From the NCBI GenBank assembly GCA_963779095.1, contig CAVZWU010000025.1:469997-533996 (forward strand): DNA of 64,000 nucleotides. Direction: 5' to 3'. The translations under genes and the position numbers were made by a program. This stretch comes from Roseiarcus sp963779095 (GTDB lineage Bacteria; Pseudomonadota; Alphaproteobacteria; Rhizobiales; Beijerinckiaceae). Below, one piece after another: positions 36,344 to 45,337 of this stretch. The notes under the pieces were generated by a model. That model was not told where the DNA came from. It did not search any database and saw only the letters and a list, made by a program, of their open reading frames with translations. Each line of letters starts with the position of its first letter. Position 1 is the stretch's first letter.

Positions 36344-38008
36344 CTACTCCGAATAGACTGGACGGTAGACGTGGGCCCGGATCAGCGCTTCGACATCCTT
36401 CGGCCGCGGCGCTCGCGCCAGACCCTGGTCAAAAATATACGCGGCTATCCGTTCGGCAACATGGAGCGATGCCTCGAAGATATGGCTCTGCGGCGGATAG
36501 ATCAGCCCCACCGAGAGGTTCTCTTCGGTGACCTGTTCCGCGACCGCTTTCGCGGCGACGATGAACATCTCCTCGGTCACGCGGCGTGGCCTCGGTGGCA
36601 AAGACCGCCATGCCCATGGCCGGGAAGATGTAGACGTTGTTACCCTGGCCCGGCACGAAGGTACGCGCCAGCGATCTCGACCGGCGGGAACGGGCTGCCG
36701 CTGGCGAAAACGGCCCGGCCGTCGGACCAGCGATAGGCCTCCTCGGCCGTGCATTCCGAGCGCGAGGTCGGGTTCGAATACGGGAAGATGATCGGCCGCT
36801 CGTTGATGCTCGGCCATGGCCTCGATCACCTCGCGGGTGAACAGCTTTGGCACGGTGCTGACGCCGATGATGCCGGTCGGCTGCAGCGCCTTGACCGCCT
36901 CGACAAAACTGGAGACCGGCGCGCGGTCCTGGGCGAACGGCTTTTGAAAATCAGCGAGGTCAGTGCGCGAGGTCACCAGCAGCCCGTTGATGTCAAACAG
37001 CGCGTTGCGGCGTCGCGCCTCGGCTAGATCGGCAGCCTTCCCGCGCCATCGCCTGGCTGATCAGCTCGGCGATGCCGGTCGCGGCCGACCCGCCGCCGAG
37101 AAACAGGAACCGCTGATCGGTGAGCTTCTGCCCGGTGATGCGCAACGCCGCGAGGATGCCGGCCAGGGCGATGCCGGCGGTGCCCTGGATGTCGTCGTTG
37201 AAGGTGCAGATCTTGTCGCGATAGCGCGCCAGGATCGGGACGGCGTTGATGTTGGCGAAGTCCTCCCATTGGATGCAGCACTTCGGATAGAGCGCCTGCA
37301 CCGCCATCGACGAACTCGTCGACGAAGGCCAGGTATTCGTCGCCGCGCACGCGCTCCTGGCGCAGGCCGAGGTAGAGCGGGTCCTCGAGCAGCTCTGGTT
37401 GTTGGTGCCGACGTCGAGGACGATCGGCAGGCAGTATTGCGGCGGCACGCCGGCGCAGGCGGTATAAAGGGAGAGCTTGCCGATCGGGATGCCCATCCCG
37501 CCGGCGCCGAGATCACCGAGGCCGAGGATGCGCTCGCCGTCGGTGACGACGATGAAGCGCACGTCCTTCTCCGGCCAGTTTGCCAGGAGCTCCTTCAGCC
37601 GGCCGCGGGCGCTGATCGGCAGATAGATGCCGCGCGGCTGAGCGGAAGATGTGACCAAATTTCTGGCAGGCCTCGCCGACCGTCGGCGTATAGACGAGCG
37701 GCATGTAGGTCGCCGGGTCAGACATCAGGACTGCATAGAACGAGCGTCTCGTTGCGGGCCTGCAGATCGGACAGCACGAGATACTTCTGCAGATCGTTGT
37801 CGAGACTGGCGATTTCGTCGTGCCGACGCGCGACCTGCAGATCGATGGTCGTGACGGCCGGCGGCAGCAGAGCCTTCGAGACCGAGGCGCGGCGTTCGGC
37901 CTCGGTGAACGCAGTGCCTTTGTTGAGTCGCGGATTATGCAGTAACGCGTAACCGGCGGCGTGTTGCTGCTTCGTGGGGATCGACTTCAATGGTGCTTGC
38001 ACAGTCAT
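36344..38008 (-). CDS. NAD-type malic enzyme, multiple frameshifts
   Basis: Oxidative decarboxylation of malate to pyruvate; about 545-550 residues when corrected, the long malic enzyme class. ATG 38008 starts MTVQAPLKSIPTKQQHAAGY and LLHNPRLNKGTAFTEAER. Other pieces: YMPLVYTPTVGEACQKFGHI (catalytic Tyr region), VRFIVVTDGERILGLGDLGA, IQWEDFANINAVPILARYRD, CTFNDDIQGTAGIALAGILA (metal-binding Asp residues), the NAD motif FLFLGGGSAATGIAELISQA and QGNNVYIFPAMGMAVFATEA. About eight indels, nearly all one-base insertions, break the frame; the net result agrees with 1665 bp. Together with fumC it would turn fumarate into pyruvate. Confidence 0.87.
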
Positions 38009-38063
38009 CTTCGTAGCTCCGTCTCATCTGGTTCCAGTCGGCCTCAGGGCCGCCTGGATGAAC

Positions 38064-38168
38064 TCATCCGCGCTCGGCCATCATTTCCTTAGCGCGCCCG
38101 ATCGCGCGCGCAGGGTTGAGGCCCTTCGGACAGGAGTTCATGATGGTAAGGCAGCGATAGAGGCGGAA
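38064..38168 (-). pseudogene. sdhB: C-terminal tail of succinate dehydrogenase iron-sulfur subunit
   Basis: The minus strand reads FRLYRCLTIMNSCPKGLNPA, then RAIGRAKEMMAERG and a TGA. This is the end of SdhB, including the last two cysteines of its 3Fe-4S/4Fe-4S cluster region. Only 34 codons survive; upstream sequence has no SdhB similarity. It ends 55 bp upstream of the malic enzyme start in the same direction, suggesting a former sdhB-malic enzyme-fumC order. Confidence 0.8.
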
Positions 38169-38521
38169 CGGGTAATGGCATCGGTTTCATGGCGCAGCTC
38201 AATCTCACCTTCCTCCCTCGGGAACGGACGGCGTTGTCTTGCCTTACTTGCCCTGCGCCGCACGTTTTGATGACTAGCTTTCTCGCGGACCCAAACGCTT
38301 CGTCGGTGTCCTATCAGATTTGGCGCGTACCCCGCGTCGAAAAGCGCAGCGGCGCCCTGCTCGATCGCCTCGGCCGCGTCAGGCTGAAGAGTACTGAGCT
38401 CCAAATTGAGCTCAATGGCGACAGCAGCCAAACCGATTTCGTGACAGAGACTTGATAGGGGCTTCCGACTGTCGGTTGGTTCGCCGAGGGCTCGCGGATT
38501 GGCGGCAAGGTTACTGGGCAT
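38138..38521 (-). CDS. unknown protein, possibly fused to sdhB relic DNA
   Basis: A 127-residue frame I do not recognise. ATG 38521 is preceded by CGGAGA about 8 bp upstream. It reads MPSNLAANPRALGEPTDSRK, LSSLCHEIGLAAVAIELNLE and AAEAIEQGAAALFDAGYAPN, mildly amphipathic, with no signal peptide or membrane helix. Its last 10 codons overlap the sdhB tail in another frame, so the C-terminus may be artificial. A small accessory or partial protein is possible. Confidence 0.4.
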   Translation of the reverse strand: MPSNLAANPRALGEPTDSRKPLSSLCHEIGLAAVAIELNLELSTLQPDAAEAIEQGAAALFDAGYAPNLIGHRRSVWVREKASHQNVRRRASKARQRRPFPREEGEIELRHETDAITRSASIAALPS

Positions 38522-38765
38522 GGCGCAATCTCCGAAGAATAAAAGAGACAGACCCCGCGGGCAGCACGTCACCTTCATGCTGAGGCCATCAATGGAGGCA
38601 GCGACTTCAACTCCCTCGCGGTTCATCAGCTGGTAGGTTGACCTTAGATCAGGAGCGTGCGCCGAAGCTATCGTACGATCGTGTCGCCGATACGTTAGTA
38701 TGCCCCGTCGAACAAAGCGGTCCGGCGATGTGGCGCTTCGGGCCTGCGACGTTCTCGCTGGGCAA

Positions 38766-39585
38766 TCAGCGCCCTTCCGATCGTACGTCCGGAGAAGGTT
38801 GCGAAGCGTAGTATTGGGCCGCTTCGTCGATTTCCTCCGGCGTCATCTGGCGCGCGATGTTGCGCATCTGCTCACTGATGTCATTACGCCGGTCGTTGGA
38901 CGCGAAGGCCTCAAGCTGGGATTTGATATAGACGGCCGACTGGCCCTCAAGCCAGGGACTTCCCACCTTGTTGTCCAGCGCCCCGTGGCACGCGCCGCAA
39001 GGCGCGATATTGCGCAGCGGCGCGCCGTTGATGACAATGCGCGGCAGGGGAACAGCAGCGGCCGGATCATAGGCTGGCAGCCGCGGCAGATAGGCGTAAT
39101 AGGACGCAAGATCGATCATGTCCTGATCGGAAAGGGGCACCGCAAACGGCGACATGACGGCGTTGACGCGCGCGCCCGTCTGGAAATCCTTGAGCTCCTT
39201 ATAGATCACGCTGGCGTACTGACCTGCGAGATTGGGAGAATCGGCGCGGCTGACGCCCGTAGGCCCATGGCAGATCGCGCATTGATGGGCGAGCGTCGCG
39301 CCGCGACCGATCGACTCGGCGTCTGCGCCGCGCAGCATGTTGGAGGTCATCACAGCGGACGAGACCTTGTACCCAGGCTCGACCGGCGTCCCGCTGCTGG
39401 GCCCGCGCGAAACGCCGGCGGCGCTGCAGATTGCGTTCCAAAGACTTCGACGCCCGGGCGTTTCGCTGCACCAGCGGAAAGACCATGAACCCGAGAACGA
39501 CCGAGATCACGAAAATCGCCGCGGCGGCGCCGACGCTGCGAACGACCCAGGGATCCTTGGGAGAGAGCGGCGTTTCCTGGCTCAT
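38766..39585 (-). CDS. membrane-anchored diheme cytochrome c, one frameshift
   Basis: Probable electron carrier to the ba3-type oxidase, about 272 residues when corrected. ATG 39585 overlaps the stop of the subunit I gene (ATGA). One helix (SVGAAAAIFVISVVLGFMVF) anchors it, then comes the periplasmic part with two heme c sites, CAICHG near residue 145 and CGACHG near residue 225. PNLAGQYASVIYKELKDFQT and IYKSQLEAFASNDRRN recall the cytochrome c4 fold. An extra base near 39447 shifts the frame (NARASKSLE to WNAICSAAGVSRG); 820 bp fits one insertion. The Met ligand regions VMSPFAVPLSD and NIARQMTPEEID are visible. Confidence 0.85.
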
Positions 39586-41206
39586 CGCTGCGCGCCAATA
39601 TAAACGGCGGGGACCGCGACGTCGGGCCTCAGCGCGAGCTGCGCGATCGGATAGCCGTAGTTGGTGATCGTGAGCCCGATCATGAGCGCGATCCAAAGGG
39701 TGAAGCCGTTGAACGCGGCTGGCACGGCGACGGGCGGATGAACCGCTGTCGCGAACCGGTAGGGCTCGGACTCGACCTCATGCGACCACTGGCCGCGGAT
39801 GAGGATCGCCAGGAACAAGAGACCCGACGCGAGGAGAATGAATCCGCCGAAAGCGGAAACGGCGACCGAAATCACGTCGCCGGAGAGAGCGGGACTGCTG
39901 TAGTCGAAATAGGCCATGCGGCGCGGCATGCCGAGAATGCCGACCCAATGCCAGGGGAAGGTGGTCACGATCATGCCGACGAACCACAGCCAGAGCTGGG
40001 CCCGGATGAGCCCCAGGTCGGTGAGCGCCCGACCCGTCAGCTGAGGCCAAAGATCATAGGCGATCGCAAAATACATGATGACGATCGCGCCGCCGAAGAT
40101 GAGGTGAAAGTGCCCGGTGACAAACTGCGTATTGTGGATGGAGCGTTGAGCTGGTAGCTCATATTGATCAGTCCGCCCGCGCCGCCGAAGCCCAGCATCA
40201 CGAAGGAGAAGGCTGAAGCGAGCATGATCGGGTTCCGCCACGGCAGCGCCGCGAGCCAGCCAAATAGGCCCCGCCCGCCGCGCAGGCGCCCTGCGATCTC
40301 GACCGAAGCGCAAATGGTGAAGACCGTGATCAGGGTCGGGACCGCGACGAGCGCGGTGAAGGTCGAGTGGACGAATTTGAAGCCCGCGCCCACCTCCGGG
40401 TCACCGAACGTGTGATGGATGCCAATGGGCATGGCGACGACCAGGAAGCTTATGAAGGCGAGACGCATCATCGTGTCGCTGTAGATCTTGCCGCCGATCG
40501 CCCGAGGCAGGATCGTGTAGTAGGCGATATAGGTCGACATGAGCCAGAAATAGATGATGGCGTGCAGGGTCCAGGAGAAGAACACGCGCGCGAGCCCGAC
40601 ATTGATCGTCGAAGCAAGGCCGAGCGCGACGGGAATGAGCTGCAACAAAAGTTCGAGCGCCGCGCCAACCGCCGTCCAGGCCCAAAGATAGGAGCCGGCC
40701 GCATTGGCGAACATCGGCAGCGGCACGGGCAGGCCGGGATTGGCGTGTTTCCAGACGCGCATGTTGATCGACATCAACGCGACGCACACCCACGATCCCA
40801 CCACCACGAGCACGACGCCGATGTAATAAAACGGGTCGCCGATAAGGGGCGGATAGAAGGTGTAGAGGACCGAGGCGCGGCCGAGCGTGACCGGCGTGAC
40901 CGCCATCATCGCTCCGATCAGGACGACGCCGAAGCCCGTCCAGGCCCAGCGCTTCCCGATCAGAGGCTGACCGAGAGACGACTCGCTGATCGCGTAGCCA
41001 AAGCCCATCGCAATCAAGGTCGGAAACACGTAGCCCATGATCGTTCCGTGCGCCGTCACCGACCGGTAGTACCACTCCGGATCGCTGATCCAGGTGTGCA
41101 GCGGGCTGCGGATGAACATTTGCCAGGCGCCAAGCACGATCGCGACCCCGAAGACCGCGAAGGCGAGCCAGAAATGCGCGAGGATCAGGCGACGGCTATT
41201 CAACAC
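39582..41206 (-). CDS. ba3-type cytochrome c oxidase subunit I, one frameshift
   Basis: Catalytic heme-copper subunit of the B-type (ba3/SoxB-like) family, inner membrane, about 541 residues when corrected, 12-13 helices. Ligand regions: TAHGTIMGYVFPTLIAMGFG (low-spin heme His), FFSWTLHAIIYFWLMSTYIA (CuB His and Tyr), MPIGIHHTFGDPEVGAGFKF (His-His for CuB) and TQFVTGHFHLIFGGAIVIMY (heme ligands). A one-base deletion (or +2) near 40145 divides it into 40037-41206 and 39582-40150 at SYQLN/SIHNTQ. It starts inside the end of the subunit II gene (11 bp overlap) and its stop overlaps the cytochrome c start. A different family from the cyoB enzyme at 14142. Confidence 0.92.
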
Positions 41207-41768
41207 AGCTCAACCTCGGCTTGCCCTCCGCCATATTGAGAAACTCCGTCCGGCCGATCACCTTGACCTTGGCCCACATGCCCTCGTGGCCGACGCCGCA
41301 GAACTCCTGACAGGGCATGAAATGCTCTCCCGGCTCGTCGAACCGCGCCGAGATGGTGGAGACGTATCCCGGCACCAGCATCGTATTGACGGTGGTGCCC
41401 TGGATCAGAAAACCGTGAATGACGTCCGGGCTCGTCGCGCGAAAGGTGATCGGCGTATCGGTGGGCACGATCATGCACTGCGGCGTGAAGGAATATCGCT
41501 GACCAACGGCGCGCACGGTCACCGAGCCATCCGGCTCGACCGCGCTGCCGAGATTGGTCTCGACGAATTCGCCGCCGAGATGCAGCCGGGTCGGACTTAT
41601 CGTTTCGACCCGGGCCTGCGGCATCGCGGCCTGATGAATGCCAGCGAACGCGGCGACGGCGACGAAGACCGCCATGATGAGGATGACGACGGTCGCCCAA
41701 CGACGCTCGACCCGGTCCGCGAGCCGCGCGCCCGCCGTTTCATGCAGGGCCGGCGTCTCGTCGCTCAT
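41196..41768 (-). CDS. ba3-type cytochrome c oxidase subunit II with CuA
   Basis: A 190-residue subunit that takes electrons from cytochrome c. One N-terminal helix (ATVVILIMAVFVAVAAFAGI) anchors a cupredoxin domain. The CuA ligands are present: His in SPDVIHGFLIQGT and the motif CQEFCGVGHEGM with both cysteines, His and Met. So unlike the cyoA protein this is a true cytochrome c acceptor. ATG 41768 overlaps the stop of the small upstream subunit (ATGA). Intact. Confidence 0.94.
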   Translation of the reverse strand: MSDETPALHETAGARLADRVERRWATVVILIMAVFVAVAAFAGIHQAAMPQARVETISPTRLHLGGEFVETNLGSAVEPDGSVTVRAVGQRYSFTPQCMIVPTDTPITFRATSPDVIHGFLIQGTTVNTMLVPGYVSTISARFDEPGEHFMPCQEFCGVGHEGMWAKVKVIGRTEFLNMAEGKPRLSCVE

Positions 41769-41944
41769 GGGGTCATGGCTCGAGGGGTGAAGACGAAAAG
41801 GTAGAAAGCAAACCAGATCGCCACAACGAGGAATGTGGCGATGCCCGCCAGTGCGATTGCGCCATGCGGGCCGCCTTCGACGATGGTCTCGATCTCGGCG
41901 TCGCGGGCCTCATCACCAGAGGGGACTAGAGGAGAATTCAGCAT
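41765..41944 (-). CDS. small single-helix subunit of ba3-type oxidase
   Basis: A 59-residue protein translated from ATG 41944: MLNSPLVPSGDEARDAEIET, then IVEGGPHGAIALAGIATFLV and AIWFAFYLFVFTPRAMTP. It has one membrane helix near residues 30-52 and overlaps the subunit II start by 4 bp. Single-helix subunits at this place are known in ba3 oxidases (subunit IIa). The close coupling makes it a real gene despite its size. Sequence is not similar enough for me to give a symbol. Confidence 0.75.
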   Translation of the reverse strand: MLNSPLVPSGDEARDAEIETIVEGGPHGAIALAGIATFLVVAIWFAFYLFVFTPRAMTP

Positions 41945-41953
41945 TGGTGACCT

Positions 41954-43259
41954 TCAATCGAGCGCAGCTGAGCGCAACGCGTTGGCGTCACGGGCGCTGA
42001 CCGGCGCTCCGCGATTGCCCCACGCGGTGCGGATGTAGGTGACAACGGCCGCGACCTCGTCGTCCGACAGGGACTGCGCGAACGGCGGCATGCCATAGGG
42101 CATGGGGTTGCCGGCGGGCCCGGGCGGATATCCGCCGTTCAGCACCATGCGGATCGGGTTCACCGAGGACCCCATCTCGATCGACTGATTGCCGGCGAGC
42201 GGCGGAAAGTTCGGCGGCTTTCCAAGACCCTCCGCTCCATGACAGACCGCGCACTGATCGTCGTAGATTGTCTTGCCCAGCGCGACCAGGAGGCTGCCTT
42301 CGGCGCTGGGGACGTTCGAGGTCGCGGGCGCCGGCGGGGTGCCTTGCGAAAGGCTCTTGAGGTAAACGGCCATCGCCTGGATATCGGCGTCCGTCAGATA
42401 TTGCAGGCTGTTGTAGATGACCTCGGCCATCGGCCCATAGACCGCGCCGCGCGCCGAGACCCCCGTCTTAAGCAGATCGGCGATGTCTTTCAGGCTCCAG
42501 TCGCCAAGCCCCGCCTCCTTGTCCGAGGTCAGCGAGGGCGCGTACCAGTTCTGCATCGGAATCAAACCGCCCTGGAACGCTTCTGATTCCGAGCTGCCGC
42601 CGAGCGCGTTGATGGCCGTATGGCACATGGCGCAATGCCCAAGCCCCTCGACGAGATAGGCTCCCCGGTTCCACTCCGTCGATTGGTTCGGGTCCGGCTT
42701 GTACTCGCCTTCGTTGAAATAGAGCGTGCGCCAGCCCAGGATCAGCGAGCGGTTATTGAAGGGGAATTTCAGATCGTGCGGACGGTTGGGTTGCCGGACC
42801 GGGGGGATGGTCCGCAGATAGGCGAAGATCGCATCGCTATCTGGACGAGTGACCTTGGTGTAGGAACCGAAAGGCATCGCCGGATAAAGCAGGCCGCCGT
42901 CGGAAAAGCGTGCCACTATGCAACATCGCGTAGAACTGGTCCGCGGTCCATGTTCCGATCCCGGTCTCGCGATCGGGCGTGATATTGGATGTGTAGAGCG
43001 TCCCGAATGGAGTCGGCATCGGCAAGCCGCCGGCGAAGAGTTTGCCTTCGGGGGCAGTGTGGCAGGCGATGCAGTCGCCGGCCCGGGCGAGATATTCGCC
43101 CTTCGCGATTAGTGAGGAATCGGGCGGCGTCGATTTCGCGTCCTCGCCCCGTGCCGCGACGCCAACGAGCATCGACGCGCCTGCCAGCGCCGCGATTGAA
43201 AGGACGCTTTTCCACCCAAAAATTTTCCATCCAGATAAGCGCACGATGCACCGAGTCAT
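41954..43259 (-). CDS. triheme cytochrome c, one frameshift
   Basis: A periplasmic or membrane-bound three-heme cytochrome c of the type found as subunit of alcohol/gluconate dehydrogenases, about 434 residues when corrected. The N-terminus holds a signal anchor (VLSIAALAGASMLVGVAARG). Heme sites: CIACHT near residue 60, CAMCHT near 205 and CAVCHG near 330. RPDSDAIFAYLRTIPPVRQP and WNRGAYLVEGLGHCAMCHTA are typical of the family. An extra A near 42909 shifts the frame (LHSGTLF versus LHSGRFSDGGLLYPAM); 1306 bp fits one insertion. Placed 9 bp before the small oxidase subunit, so it probably feeds this oxidase; no dehydrogenase large subunit is in the window. Confidence 0.88.
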
Positions 43260-43962
43260 TGCGGCTCACTCCCGCAAGCAAACGGCAAAATGAAACTGCC
43301 TTCGGGCGCAGGCGAAAGATCGGGCGGCGCCGGCCGCGAAGCGAGGAAGGCGGCAATCGCCTTGACGTCCTCCTCCGTCAGAAAACCGGCGACGATCTGC
43401 ATGCAGTCGGGCGCGGTTGCGGTCCGTGTGCCATAGCGCCATGCGCCGAGTTGCGCGCTGATATAGCTCGCGTGCAAGCCTAGAAGGCCGGGAATTGCGG
43501 GCTCCATGCCCGTAAGATGCGGACCGTGGCAGCTCGAACAGGCGGTACGCTGGCCGCGGCGTCGCCGTGCGCCACGATGAACTCGCCGCGCGCGAGGACC
43601 TCATTGCTGACATCCGGAATCGCGGGCGGCGGCAGCGGAGGTCGCTGAGCGGCGAAATAGTCAGCTATCTTCTTTAAGTAGTCCTCGGACTGATAGGCCA
43701 GCAGGTAATTCATCGGTGGGTAGTGCCGGCGCCCGGTATGAAAAGCCAGAAGCTGGTTCGTAAGATAACCAGCGGGCTTGTCGGCGAGGCGAGGGAAGTA
43801 GGCGTTGTTTGTCCCCTCCCCCTTCGCGCCGTGACAGGGGGCGCAGGCCATGACTCGCGCTTCCATTGTGTCCGGTGCCTGCTCCGGAGGCTGCGCCTAT
43901 CCCACGCATGGTCCGAGCGCGCCGACACTGAGCAGAGCGGAGGAAAACCAGCGCCGTTCCAT
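43256..43962 (-). pseudogene. diheme cytochrome c with in-frame TAG and frameshift
   Basis: First gene of the oxidase cluster. ATG 43962 gives MERRWFSSALLSVGALGPCV G, a signal peptide, then TAG at codon 22 (43897-43899), after which the same frame continues AQPPEQAPDTMEARVMACAP with heme site CAPCHGAKGEG. The second heme site CSSCHGPHLTGMEPAIPG is in another frame after an indel near 43560. Conserved pieces are RHYPPMNYLLAYQSEDYLKK and LTEEDVKAIAAFLASRPAPP. Total length of 707 bp agrees with a net shift of +2. The stop in the signal peptide is not explained by a simple insertion, so this copy may be truly inactive or misread there. Its end overlaps the triheme gene. Confidence 0.75.
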
Positions 43963-44339
43963 AACCCCCTCCGGTACCCGAAGGTTCTAGCGCCTTGGAC
44001 CGATCCTTGCAGCGTTATTTGCGATGTCGCAAACTCGACACCATGCGGATCCGTTAGTCTTGTCGGTCACAATTGCGCCAAATTCTGTGCGGGTCAACTC
44101 GCCCCGTCTAATTCCTCACCAGGCGCCGCGGGCCCGAACATAGCCGACGGTGTCGTCACGTTGCCGCGCAAAGAGCGCGGCGCGCGATAAGTTGCACGGC
44201 AAGTCAGGGCGGAGAGATCGGTTATAACCTTGGACAGCCCGAGACGGTTGAAGTCCACCTGACATTCCGCTGCCAAGCGTAGTCGTCATTCATTTCAGGG
44301 GCGCGCAGCCGACAACCTCATAACACGCGGCCGCGAATC
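43963..44339. other. intergenic region between oxidase cluster and carbonic anhydrase
   Basis: 377 bp with no recognisable gene. It should contain the promoter for the cytochrome and oxidase cluster; I could not pick one with confidence. Confidence 0.4.
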
Positions 44340-44867
44340 TCAAGCGGCAACGCCGCGCCGGTCATCCACAATGACTTCCCACAACCGGCCTGTGTGCACG
44401 TCGAAAATGAGACCTCGAACGGGCACATCCTTGGCGATCCATGGATGCGACCGGACTTTCGCGATCTGCGCCCGAGTGTTCTCCTCCGGGTCCTTGAAGG
44501 AAAACAAGCGCATCGGGACCGGCGTGACGTCACCCGTTTCTCGGGCGAGCTTGTCGTTCAGTTCCTTGTCGGTGAAGGTTGTGAAGCCGCAGCCGGTGTG
44601 ATTGAGGAGCATAATCTCCTTGCTCCCCAGGACCCGCGTGGAAACGATAAGTTCTCCCAGCACGTCTTCGGTGACGGCCGGACCGCCGGTGCGGATGACG
44701 TCCATGTCCGCAGTCTTCAACCCCAGGATCCCCTCGAGGTCCGAGAGCCGCGGGTCCATGCAGGTTACGATCGCGATCTTGGGTTGCGGGTGCCCGCCGA
44801 GCTTGGGATCATAACTCTTTGCAAATTGCTCATTGGCCTTTATGGCGCGATCGATGAGGCTCATCAC
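44340..44867 (-). CDS. beta-class carbonic anhydrase, copy 2
   Basis: A 175-residue zinc enzyme interconverting CO2 and bicarbonate; cytoplasmic. The same catalytic residues as in copy 1: IVTCMDPRLSDLEG and NHTGCGFTTF. The two proteins differ at only about 15-20 positions, mostly at the N-terminus (MMSLIDRAIKANEQFAKSYD) and in the last 20 residues. Start ATG 44867 or 44864. No frameshift. It diverges from the MOSC/2Fe-2S remnant and has the conserved 29-bp block 94 bp upstream, mirroring the arrangement at 10736-11786. Downstream lies the ba3 oxidase cluster. Confidence 0.94.
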   Translation of the reverse strand: MMSLIDRAIKANEQFAKSYDPKLGGHPQPKIAIVTCMDPRLSDLEGILGLKTADMDVIRTGGPAVTEDVLGELIVSTRVLGSKEIMLLNHTGCGFTTFTDKELNDKLARETGDVTPVPMRLFSFKDPEENTRAQIAKVRSHPWIAKDVPVRGLIFDVHTGRLWEVIVDDRRGVAA

Positions 44868-44960
44868 TGTCTCCGATTTCGAACATCCTACGGGATAAGC
44901 GCGGCGCCGTTCAGATCGCCTGAAGGCGGCCTACGCGGCCCTCGATCTACGAAAACAGAG

Positions 44961-44989
44961 GCGTGACGACTGATCTATTGGACGATGGT
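44961..44989 (-). promoter_or_regulatory. 29-bp block shared with first carbonic anhydrase locus
   Basis: On the minus strand this repeats 11202-11230 with one mismatch (GTCGTCACGC against GTCGCCACGC at its end). It is 94 bp upstream of the carbonic anhydrase, a suitable place for a promoter or activator site. The rest of the 470-bp intergenic region (44868-45337) holds nothing else I recognise. Confidence 0.4.
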
Positions 44990-45337
44990 ATCGTCGGTAC
45001 TTACGTATAGTTCGCGCGCTCTCGTAGCGGATGACGAAACGTTCTTTATCGGCTCTCGTACTTCCTGGTTTTTTCCCTCCTGCGCCGGCAGCACAATCTC
45101 GCGGGCAGGCGCCCAGGCGAAGTCTATGGGCCGTCGGCGGCTCAGAATGGCGGCTGAAGCGGAGAGCGTCCTCCTTCCAGGAAACCGGCGCCATTGTCTG
45201 AGGTAAACCGTCGTCTGATAGCGCTTCCGAAGCCTGCGCGATAGTTGAGGGATATTCCGCGCGAAACCGAAAAAGGAGACTGCCTGGACGCAACGTTGAA
45301 GTTGGGCGCTCCGTCCCGCGGATAGCTCGATCCAGGC

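Noticed and set aside
34703..38008. Decay of fumC and malic enzyme into pseudogenes
   Set aside because: The damage is almost only one-base insertions with preserved codon content and no nonsense substitutions, which suits sequencing error better; kept as CDS with frameshifts.
40367..41239. Plus-strand frame of 290 codons
   Set aside because: Antisense to the ba3 oxidase subunit I gene.
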